From contig JBJKQL010000019.1 in NCBI GenBank assembly GCA_046705265.1, forward strand, positions 1 through 19,755: 19,755 nt of DNA. The letters are read 5' to 3'. The DNA is from JAJYTL01 sp046705265 (GTDB taxonomy: Bacteria; Pseudomonadota; Alphaproteobacteria; Ferrovibrionales; Ferrovibrionaceae). A model generated the notes under the pieces. That model worked only from the letters and a program-made list of their open reading frames with translations, was not told the origin of the DNA and ran no database searches. The position numbers and the translations under genes are program-made. Below, one piece after another: positions 13,573 to 19,755 of this stretch (its first letter is position 1; each line of letters opens with the position of its first letter).

Positions 13573-14880
13573 ATGACCGATGTCATACAAAACTTGGTTC
13601 TCGATATGCGCAAGGTCTGTATGGCCTTTGCCAAGCGTTCGGGTGAGTCGCTAACCGTTTTGGACGACGTGACGCTGACGCTGAAAGAGGGCGCGATCTG
13701 TGGCTTGCTCGGGCGTTCAGGATCGGGCAAGTCCACTTTGATGCGGATTGCGAGTGGTCTGATCAAACCCAGCGCGGGTGAGGTTCTCTATTGCGGTAAC
13801 CTGCTCCGCGGCCCGAGCGAGGGCATCGCCATGGTATTCCAGACCTTCGCGCTCTACCCTTGGCTTACCGTGCTGGAAAACGTGGAGCTCGGCTTGGACG
13901 CGCTTGAGCTGCCGCGCACTGAGTCTCGTCGACGAGCCCTGGCGGCCATCGATCTGATCGGCCTTGACGGATTTGAATCCGCTTATCCTCGCGAACTCTC
14001 GGGCGGCATGCGCCAGCGTGTGGGATTCGCGCGCGCAATCGTGTGCAATCCGACGCTTCTTTTGATGGATGAGGCGTTTTCGGCACTCGACGTACTTACT
14101 GCTGAAACCTTGCGTACCGACTTCCTCGATCTTTGGACCGAGGGGCAGCTGCCGATCAAATCGGTATTGATCGTCACCCATAACATAGAAGAAGCGGTGC
14201 TGATGTGTGACCGCATACTCGTTCTCTCGTCCAATCCCGGCCGTATCACGGCCGATATTCCGGTGCCGATTCGTCATCCGCGCAATCGCTTGGATCCTGC
14301 TTTTCGCGACATTGTGGACAACATTTACAGCATCCTGACGTCACGTCTTACGGAATCGATCGGCGCCCGGAACAAGGTTCCGGGGGGGCTGATGCAGACC
14401 GTGATTCATGCGTCGGTCAACCGCATCGGCGGTTTAATCGAGGCGCTGGTGGCGGAGCCATATAACGGTGAAGCCGAAATGGCCGAGCTCGCGGACGAGC
14501 TTTCTTATGAAGTCGACGATTTGTTTCCTATAGCAGAAGCGCTGCACATCTTGGAGTTTGCCGAGCTTAAGGACGGAACGATCAAGATTACGTCGGCCGG
14601 CAGGGTCTATGCGCTAAGTGGGACCGAGGATCGAAAACGGCTTTTCCGAGAGCATTTGTTGCGCTTTGTGCCGCTTGCCGCGCACATACGCCAAGTGCTG
14701 GATCAACGTGAGGAACATACGGCACCACGTGCTCGCTTTGAATACGAGCTCGAAGATCACATGACCGAGAACTATGCCGAGAAGACTCTGCAGGCGATCA
14801 TCGACTGGGGCCGCTACGCGGAACTCTTCGACTACGACGACACAACCAAGCGGTTCCGTCTGGAGGTGCAGGGGGAATAG
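13573..14880 (+). CDS. ABC transporter ATP-binding protein with C-terminal AAA-associated domain
   Basis: A 435-residue protein. The N-terminal 250 residues are a nitrate/sulfonate-type ATPase: Walker A GRSGSGKST (47-55), Q-loop Q90, signature LSGGMRQR (142-149), Walker B LLLMDEAF (D166, E167), H-loop H203. The C-terminal 170 residues (from about 275, VNRIGGLIEALV to the end) match the AAA-associated C-terminal domain seen on a subset of these ATPases; it has a winged-helix-like look and probably a regulatory job. It follows the fused permease by 13 bp, with a purine-rich gagagag ribosome site in the gap. Together the two genes make an importer lacking a local solute-binding protein. Confidence 0.9.
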   Translation: MTDVIQNLVLDMRKVCMAFAKRSGESLTVLDDVTLTLKEGAICGLLGRSGSGKSTLMRIASGLIKPSAGEVLYCGNLLRGPSEGIAMVFQTFALYPWLTVLENVELGLDALELPRTESRRRALAAIDLIGLDGFESAYPRELSGGMRQRVGFARAIVCNPTLLLMDEAFSALDVLTAETLRTDFLDLWTEGQLPIKSVLIVTHNIEEAVLMCDRILVLSSNPGRITADIPVPIRHPRNRLDPAFRDIVDNIYSILTSRLTESIGARNKVPGGLMQTVIHASVNRIGGLIEALVAEPYNGEAEMAELADELSYEVDDLFPIAEALHILEFAELKDGTIKITSAGRVYALSGTEDRKRLFREHLLRFVPLAAHIRQVLDQREEHTAPRARFEYELEDHMTENYAEKTLQAIIDWGRYAELFDYDDTTKRFRLEVQGE

Positions 14881-14994
14881 ACGACCCGGAATGAAGCTGA
14901 TTCGGCCAAGTTTGTGGGTTTTGACGGAGCGCAAGAAAAGCGCATGGACTGTCGTGTTTCGTCCAGGGCACATTTGCCAACGACTGTCGAGATT

Positions 14995-15633
14995 TTATTT
15001 CCCGGGCAGGGTGAAACGGGGAGTGATGTATTCAAGCAGTTGGTTCAGGCTGTCTTCCACGTCGGTATTGGCCGTATCAATTTCAAGCTCTGGCGTTTCC
15101 GGCGGCTCGTAGGGTGCGCTAATTCCCGTAAAATTCGAGATTTCGCCCGCACGGGCCCGCTTGTAGAGGCCTTTCGGATCACGCTGCTCGCAGACCGCAA
15201 GTTCCGCGTCAAGATAGATTTCATGAAAATTCTCGCTCGCCGCACGGCGTGCCCGCGCCCGATCGGAGCGATAAGGTGAGATGAAGGCTGTGATGACGAC
15301 GAATCCGGCGCGTGCGAATAGAGCGGCTACTTCCCCCGCCCGGCGGATATTTTCCGCCCGGTCTTCAGGGCTAAAGCCAAGATCGGCGTTAAGGCCGAAA
15401 CGGAGATTGTCGCCGTCCAGCACGTAAACAAGAAAGCCGAGCGAAAATAGCCGCCGTTCAAGCTCACGCGCGAGCGTCGACTTGCCGGAACCGGAAAGGC
15501 CCGTAAGCCAGAGAACGCCGCCCTTATGACCGCTTCGGCGTGCCCGCTCATCGGCAGAAACCTGATGCGCTTCGCGCTTGATGTTGGTGGCCTTGACGGT
15601 GAACAGGCCGCCCTGATTGGGATCGTTTTTCAT
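14995..15633 (-). CDS. cysC: Adenylylsulfate (APS) kinase
   Basis: A 212-residue enzyme that phosphorylates APS to PAPS. Motifs are Walker A GLSGSGKST (45-53), DGDNLRFGLN (73-82), FISPYRSDR (118-125, containing the family's conserved Ser), KGLYKRARAGEI (154-164) and FTGISAPYE (168-176). It is a stand-alone kinase, not fused to CysN, and no cysD/cysN/cysH lies in the window. The ATG at 15633 is chosen because homology begins soon after it. Its ribosome site is poor, and the frame stays open up to 15765, so the start is the weak point. Upstream lies a 20-bp palindrome. Confidence 0.92.
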   Translation of the reverse strand: MKNDPNQGGLFTVKATNIKREAHQVSADERARRSGHKGGVLWLTGLSGSGKSTLARELERRLFSLGFLVYVLDGDNLRFGLNADLGFSPEDRAENIRRAGEVAALFARAGFVVITAFISPYRSDRARARRAASENFHEIYLDAELAVCEQRDPKGLYKRARAGEISNFTGISAPYEPPETPELEIDTANTDVEDSLNQLLEYITPRFTLPGK

Positions 15634-15674
15634 TGGGACCACGTTATCGCAGAGAATTGAGCTCAGTTTCCCGC

Positions 15675-15694
15675 CGAAGATCACGTGATCTTCG
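15675..15694. promoter_or_regulatory. 20-bp perfect palindrome upstream of cysC
   Basis: The sequence cgaagatcacgtgatcttcg is its own reverse complement with no spacer. It sits 42-61 bases before the cysC ATG on the minus strand, inside what would be its 5' region. It contains CACGTG at the centre and two GATC sites. A dimeric transcription factor operator is the likeliest reading; the regulator is unknown. Confidence 0.45.
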
Positions 15695-15755
15695 ACCAAT
15701 ACAGAGATCCCGGCCCGCCCACAATCGGCGAGCCGAACACGTGAAGGAGCCGGCA

Positions 15756-15932
15756 ATGGCTGCACAGCGGCGGCCGTTGAGGGCCGCCATACCCTTGGCT
15801 TTAGGCGTTGTGCTTACCGATAACACGTTGCTCGTCACGCGGCGCTCACTTCTTGGGCAGGCATCAGGCGATAAGGTTGGTTTCTTTGCCCCTGTCGCCT
15901 TGAGATCTGTCCTCTTGACGCCCCTGAAGTAG
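15756..15932 (+). pseudogene. Probable N-terminal remnant of a Nudix hydrolase gene
   Basis: A 58-codon frame starts at ATG 15756 after AAGGAG (six-base spacing). It begins with residues typical of a Nudix domain's first strands: RPLRAAIPLALGVVL, then LLVTRRS. Where the Nudix box (GFPGGKxE...REL..E) should follow, it reads DKVGFFAPVAL and stops at TAG; the box is not found in the other two frames nearby. I read this as a truncated, decayed gene. It could instead be a small unrelated ORF. Confidence 0.35.
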
Positions 15933-16013
15933 TCGTGGGCATTAAGATTGTAGTATGGCCGGCAGTCCTTTTCGATCGGCTTATTTCCGGAAAAAGTTTA
16001 ATGACTAGTTGGT

Positions 16014-16047
16014 TACGAAAGCGTCTCCAAAGCGGAGAGGTTTCGTA
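16014..16047. repeat. Imperfect stem-loop
   Basis: tacgaaagcgtctcc pairs with ggagaggtttcgta around a short loop with one bulge. There is no T-run on either side, so it is not a clear terminator. Role unknown. Confidence 0.35.
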
Positions 16048-16127
16048 GCATCCGGTATAGTTGTCAAGAAGCACTCCCGGAAGGGGTAACCGGGTGAACA
16101 GGACATTCGACGCTGGAGAAAATAGCG

Positions 16128-16247
16128 ATGGCAGACCATATTCCCGTTGACCGAAAAATGGCAAGGTCGCCGAGGTTGATCGAGGCCCTGCACGGGATAT
16201 CGGAACCGCGCTGGTCATCCGCCGCGATTGAGTTCATAAGACTTTGA
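16128..16247 (+). CDS. Possible 39-residue small protein, unknown
   Basis: ATG at 16128 with GGAG nine bases before it. It encodes a soluble-looking peptide starting MADHIPVDRKMARSPRLIEA and ending at TGA 16245-16247. It has no membrane segment and no recognised motif. It is the best small ORF in the gene-poor region but could be chance. Confidence 0.2.
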   Translation: MADHIPVDRKMARSPRLIEALHGISEPRWSSAAIEFIRL

Positions 16248-16265
16248 AACGGTATCAGTTAATGA

Positions 16266-16736
16266 CGTCGCTACATTACTGTCGGCAATGCCCTTGTCAA
16301 CGGCGGGCTGGCGGTGAATTTTCGTCGTGCTGCCCTAAGTCATGATGGGCTTGCGGCGCGGACTGCCGATGGCCGTGCTTTCTTTTGCCACTGGTTGCCG
16401 CGAGTGAGCTATCGGACATATCTCACTCTTGGGTATCGGCCGGAACATCCGGGCCCCCTACCAGGTGGGATGGCGGTTACTGTCGGGTTCGCCTAGTCCC
16501 CCGGTCCCGAGGCCCTGACGTATGGGCGCCTTGCCGACGGCCCGGCGCTGACCGCGAAGCTAAGCGGAGGCAAGTTCAGCGCCGAGACATCTGACGTGTT
16601 AGGAGGGGTGAATTTCCGGCATATTTTTGCTGCAGAAACCGGAAATTACATGGTTTTCACGTTGCCGAAACGCGAGTTTTCCCGGCACGGACCGAATGGT
16701 CTGGCAGCGCGTTTCTTACGTCGTCTGCCACCTTGA
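16266..16736 (+). pseudogene. Possible decayed reading frame with internal TAG
   Basis: One frame is open from after the TGA at 16263 to TGA 16734-16736, apart from a single TAG at 16494-16496: about 76 codons before it and 79 after. The second part contains protein-like stretches such as LSGGKFSAETSDVLGGVNF. I do not recognise a family. Long open stretches are common in GC-rich DNA, so this is weak. Confidence 0.2.
16611..16647. repeat. 9-bp perfect inverted repeat upstream of metG
   Basis: aatttccgg (16611-16619) and ccggaaatt (16639-16647) are perfect complements with a 19-base loop. It lies 164 bases before the metG start and could be an operator or leader hairpin. It falls inside the possible decayed frame above. 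Confidence 0.35.
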
Positions 16737-16810
16737 TCGTTAGAGCCCAGTATGGGAAAAGAAGCCGGGACAGATGTCTCGCCCGCTTTTCCGTCCTCGC
16801 GGAGACTTTG

Positions 16811-18376
16811 ATGGCGTCGCGCCAGAGCTATTACCTTACGACCCCGATTTACTACGTGAACGACCGACCGCATATCGGGCATGCGTATACGACGCTCGCC
16901 TGCGATGTGCTTGCGCGGTTCAAACGCCTTGACGGCTTCGAGGTGCGATTCCTTACTGGCACCGACGAGCACGGTCAGAAAGTCGAGAAATCGGCTGCGG
17001 CTGCCGGCAAGGAACCGCAGGTATTCACCGATGAGATGTCGGAAAACTTCCGTCATCTGGCCGAAGTGATGAATTTCTCATACGACGATTTCATCCGCAC
17101 AACGGAAGTGCGCCATACCCGCGCCTGCCAAGCCCTCTGGCAGAAGCTCGTGGACGAGGGTGAGATCTATCTCGGGTCCTATAGCGGTTGGTACGCGATC
17201 CGTGACGAAGCCTTCTACGCTGAAGACGAACTGACCGAAGCGGGAGGCGGCCAGCGGCTCGCACCCTCAGGGGCGCCGGTCGAGTGGGTCGAGGAGCCGA
17301 GCTATTTCTTTCGCCTTTCGAACTGGGCAGAAAGACTCCTTGCCTTCTACGATGCAAACCCGGATTTCATTCTTCCCGAAAGCCGCCGCAACGAGGTGGT
17401 GAGCTTCGTCAAAGGCGGGCTAAAGGACCTTTCGATTTCACGCACCAGTTTCCGTTGGGGCATTCCAGTGCCGACCGACCAGCATCACATCATGTACGTT
17501 TGGCTCGATGCGCTTACCAATTATATCACCGCGCTCGGCTATCCCGATACGGGCGATGCGCTTTTTCAGACTTTCTGGCCTGCCGACCTCCATATGGTCG
17601 GGAAGGACATCCTGCGCTTTCATGCGGTCTATTGGCCGGCCTTTCTGATGGCGGGCGGCGTTCAGCCGCCGAAACGCGTCTTTGCCCATGGTTGGTGGAC
17701 CAATGAGGGACAGAAGATATCGAAGTCGCTCGGCAATATAATCGATCCGTTCGTCCTGGTGGAACGATATGGGCTCGACCAGACGCGCTATTTTTTGCTC
17801 CGGGAAGTGCCCTTTGGCAACGACGGCGACTTCTCCGATCGTGCCATGCTGCAGAGGATCAATGCTGATCTTGCCAACGATTTTGGGAACTTAGCGCAAC
17901 GGACTCTGTCGTTGATTCAACAGAACTGCGAGGGCCGCGTGCCGGCGCCCAGTGCTTTCAATGCGGAAGACTCGCGTCTTATGGAGCGGGCAGCGGGGTT
18001 ACTCGAAGAGGTGCGAAACGATCTTAACCGCCAGCAGTTTCACTTGGCGTTAGCGAGCATCTGGGAGGTGGTCGGTGCCGCGAACCGCTATATCGACGAA
18101 CAGGCCCCGTGGAAACTGAAAAAGACCGACAGAGCGCGTATGGAAACGGTGCTTTATGTTCTGGCGGAGGTGATACGGCAGCTGGCGCTTTTAATTTTGC
18201 CGGTAATGCCAGATTCGGCCGCCCGCCTTCTAGACCAGCTCGCGATCCCGGCCGGGCGGCGGAGCTTCGCCAATCTCGGCACGGACCCGACGTCCGAACT
18301 GGTGCCGGGCCAAAAATTACCGAAACCCGAGCCACTCTTTCCACGCCTGCGCGAGGCGGAAGGAGCCAGCGCGTAA
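16811..18376 (+). CDS. metG: Methionyl-tRNA synthetase
   Basis: A 521-residue class I synthetase that charges tRNA(Met). HIGH is at 21-24 (DRPHIGHAYTT), GTDEHG follows, and the KMSKS equivalent is KISKS at 302-306. The region between the two Rossmann halves (SGWYAIRDEAFYAEDEL) lacks zinc-knuckle cysteines, so it is the zinc-free short form. There is no C-terminal tRNA-binding (EMAP) domain, which fits the length. ATG 16811 is preferred over the upstream in-frame start at 16733: it has GGAG six bases before it and the protein then begins as usual (MASRQSYYLTTPIYYVN). It leads the metG-tatD-MBL operon, 2 bp from tatD. Confidence 0.97.
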   Translation: MASRQSYYLTTPIYYVNDRPHIGHAYTTLACDVLARFKRLDGFEVRFLTGTDEHGQKVEKSAAAAGKEPQVFTDEMSENFRHLAEVMNFSYDDFIRTTEVRHTRACQALWQKLVDEGEIYLGSYSGWYAIRDEAFYAEDELTEAGGGQRLAPSGAPVEWVEEPSYFFRLSNWAERLLAFYDANPDFILPESRRNEVVSFVKGGLKDLSISRTSFRWGIPVPTDQHHIMYVWLDALTNYITALGYPDTGDALFQTFWPADLHMVGKDILRFHAVYWPAFLMAGGVQPPKRVFAHGWWTNEGQKISKSLGNIIDPFVLVERYGLDQTRYFLLREVPFGNDGDFSDRAMLQRINADLANDFGNLAQRTLSLIQQNCEGRVPAPSAFNAEDSRLMERAAGLLEEVRNDLNRQQFHLALASIWEVVGAANRYIDEQAPWKLKKTDRARMETVLYVLAEVIRQLALLILPVMPDSAARLLDQLAIPAGRRSFANLGTDPTSELVPGQKLPKPEPLFPRLREAEGASA

Positions 18377-18378
18377 CC

Positions 18379-19161
18379 ATGCTGGTCGACAGCCATTGCC
18401 ATCTTGACTTTCCCGACTTTCAGGGTGAGGTAGAGGCTGTCGTCGCGCGAGCGTGCGAGGCTGGAATCGGCGCCGTACTCACGATCTCGACGCGGCTCGA
18501 CCAAGTTGCTCGCGTGATAGCCGTGGCCGAAGCCTTTCCCAATGTTTGGTGCTCGGTCGGTACTCATCCACACGAATCGGCGGCGGAGACGGTAACGGTG
18601 GAACTGCTGCTTCGCCTGACGCGGCACCCGAAAGTAATTGGGATTGGAGAGACGGGGCTTGATTATCACTATGATCACAGCCCCCGCGTCAGACAGAGCG
18701 AAAGTTTTCGAATCCATGTCGAGGCGGCGAAGGCGAGTGGGCTACCGCTCATCGTCCATACCCGCGGAGCCGATAATGAGACCATCGCGGCGCTCAAGGC
18801 CTACGGTAAGGGCGTCACCGGTGTCATTCATTGCTTCAGCACGAGCCGCACTTTGGCGGAGGAAGCTCTAGCCCTGGGCTTTTTTATTTCCTTAAGCGGC
18901 ATCGTGACCTTCAAGAAGGCGGAGGCGCTTCGAGAAGTCGTTCGCGATCTTCCCCTTGATCGGCTGCTGGTCGAAACCGACGCCCCCTATCTCGCACCAG
19001 TACCGATGCGGGGTAAGCGAAATGAGCCTTTATTCGTCACCTATACCGCGGCACTTGTCGCCGAGCTCAAGGGCGTTTCACCCGAAGTCCTGGCTGCGGC
19101 AACGACACGCAACTTTTTCCGCTTGTTTGCCAAGGCAACGCCGCCCGAAGGAAGGTTTTGA
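18379..19161 (+). CDS. tatD: TatD-family metal-dependent hydrolase/deoxyribonuclease
   Basis: A 260-residue TIM-barrel protein of the amidohydrolase superfamily. The full metal site is visible: H6 and H8 in DSHCHLDF, E91 in GIGETGLDYHY, H127 in IVHTRGADNE, H151 in VIHCFS and D201 in VETDAPYLAP. TatD enzymes have 3'-5' DNase and D-aminoacyl-tRNA-related activities reported. An AAGGAG ribosome site lies within the end of metG. Its stop overlaps the next ATG (TGATG). The frame stays open upstream inside metG, but homology starts at this ATG. Confidence 0.95.
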   Translation: MLVDSHCHLDFPDFQGEVEAVVARACEAGIGAVLTISTRLDQVARVIAVAEAFPNVWCSVGTHPHESAAETVTVELLLRLTRHPKVIGIGETGLDYHYDHSPRVRQSESFRIHVEAAKASGLPLIVHTRGADNETIAALKAYGKGVTGVIHCFSTSRTLAEEALALGFFISLSGIVTFKKAEALREVVRDLPLDRLLVETDAPYLAPVPMRGKRNEPLFVTYTAALVAELKGVSPEVLAAATTRNFFRLFAKATPPEGRF

Positions 19162-19755
19162 TGCGAATCACGATTCTTGGCTGCGGCACCTCAGGCGGAG
19201 TGCCGCGGATCGGCGGCGACTGGGGTGCTTGCGATCCGCATGAACCGAAGAACCGTCGACGGCGGTGTTCCATTCTTATAGAGGGCAAAGAATCCAGTGT
19301 TCTGATCGATACCGCTCCGGATCTACGCGAGCAACTCCTCGATGCTGGGGTCACCAAGCTGGACGCTGTGATTTGGACTCACGAGCATGCGGATCAACTT
19401 CATGGAATCGACGATCTGCGCGGCTTTTACATCCGCACCGGCAGGCCGCTGCGAGGTTACGCTGCGCCTTTCACCTTACCCACCCTGAAACGGCGCTTTG
19501 GCTATTGTTTTGCGGCAAGCGAAGGAACTGGCTATCCAGCTATCGTCGATCTTGCGGCGATTTCCGGCCCTCTCACGGCGGGCGATATCCATTTCCAACC
19601 CTTCGAGCAGGATCATGGATTTGGTGCACGCACGCTTGGTTTCCGTTTTGGCGATGCCGCTTATTCGAACGACGTTGTAAAGCTGCCAGAGGCAGCATTC
19701 GATGTTTTGCAGGGTGTGAAGCTCTGGATCGTCGATGCCATGCGCTATAAGCCTC
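19161..19755 (+). CDS. MBL-fold (PhnP-like) metallo-hydrolase, cut by window end
   Basis: The first 198 codons of a metallo-beta-lactamase-fold protein. It starts MRITILGCGTSGGVPRIG, as in PhnP-type phosphodiesterases and tRNase Z relatives, with D50 in VLIDTAPDLREQLL. The metal motif reads THEHADQLHGIDDLR (H74, H76, D78), where the last position of HxHxDH is Gln; from memory HADQ is common in alphaproteobacterial members, so I do not count it as a defect. ATG 19161 overlaps the tatD stop by one base. The usual partner of metG-tatD in this order, its substrate is unknown, probably a cyclic or phosphodiester compound. The C-terminus lies beyond the window. Confidence 0.9.
   Translation, partial: MRITILGCGTSGGVPRIGGDWGACDPHEPKNRRRRCSILIEGKESSVLIDTAPDLREQLLDAGVTKLDAVIWTHEHADQLHGIDDLRGFYIRTGRPLRGYAAPFTLPTLKRRFGYCFAASEGTGYPAIVDLAAISGPLTAGDIHFQPFEQDHGFGARTLGFRFGDAAYSNDVVKLPEAAFDVLQGVKLWIVDAMRYKP

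Larger units (their letters stand above)
15933..16810. other. Gene-poor region between cysC and metG
   Basis: No recognisable intact gene on either strand. Contents are two inverted repeats (16014-16047 and 16611-16647), a 39-codon ORF (16128-16247), a two-part open frame interrupted by TAG (16266-16736), and a 10-bp palindrome tttccggaaa at 15984-15993. The minus-strand frame 15835-16218 is open but Ser/Pro/Arg-rich and lacks a ribosome site. No tRNA, SRP, RNase P or tmRNA signature was seen. Confidence 0.5.

Noticed and set aside
15835..16218. 127-codon minus-strand frame in the gene-poor region
   Set aside because: Ser/Pro/Arg/Thr-rich composition typical of a chance frame, no ribosome site and no motif.
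16269..16350. Cys-rich 27-codon peptide (CRQCPC...CC) on the + strand
   Set aside because: Too short, with no ribosome site. The cysteines come from local tgc/tgt content.
19380..19410. Gln replacing the last His of HxHxDH in the MBL-fold protein
   Set aside because: Recalled as common in alphaproteobacterial members of this group, so not treated as a defect.
1..19755. CRISPR arrays, tRNA or rRNA genes, phage genes
   Set aside because: No regularly spaced repeats, no tRNA T-arm/acceptor pattern and no structural phage motif seen on either strand.

Overview
The window looks like a piece of an alphaproteobacterial chromosome. The evidence is a DivK-type single-domain response regulator, a stand-alone hisI, the metG-tatD-metallo-hydrolase gene order, a glutamyl-Q-tRNA(Asp) synthetase, a DUF1330 gene, and a nitrate/taurine-type ABC system with a fused double permease. 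I cannot name a genus. Gene calls rest on reading motifs by eye, without database searches.

Positions 1-490 hold the right-hand end of an IS200/IS605-type element: the C-terminus of the Y1 transposase followed by two perfect hairpins. Positions 491-7820 form a signalling island that is visibly more AT-rich in its kinase genes than the genes to the right. It has a single-domain receiver on the + strand (491-874). It has a translationally coupled pair on the - strand, a receiver-Hpt protein (2199-3092) and a soluble receiver-histidine kinase (991-2202). Divergent from these are a PLP-dependent alpha-oxoamine synthase-family acyltransferase (3363-4787), overlapped by a six-TM histidine kinase (4787-6226), and a paralogous six-TM histidine kinase (6363-7820). 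A small-molecule synthase beside two like sensor kinases and spare phosphorelay parts recalls the Cqs/Lqs/Jqs alpha-hydroxyketone quorum-sensing systems. My main proposal is that this is an undescribed relative of those systems or a lipid-signal system. The two kinases carry different departures from the consensus (HK1: H-box Glu replaced by His; HK2: degenerate G2 box). The synthase start codon lies in one arm of a 10-bp perfect inverted repeat.

Positions 7821-15633 are mixed housekeeping and metabolic genes. In order they are gluQ (+), a DUF1330 protein (-), a ThDP-dependent decarboxylase/acetolactate-synthase-like enzyme (+), hisI (-), an ABC permease and ATPase operon (+) with no binding protein in view, and cysC (-). 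A 20-bp perfect palindrome lies just upstream of cysC.

Positions 15634-16810 are gene-poor, with a probable Nudix-gene remnant, a possible decayed reading frame and several inverted repeats. Positions 16811-19755 are the tightly packed metG-tatD-MBL-fold operon, with the last gene cut by the window end.
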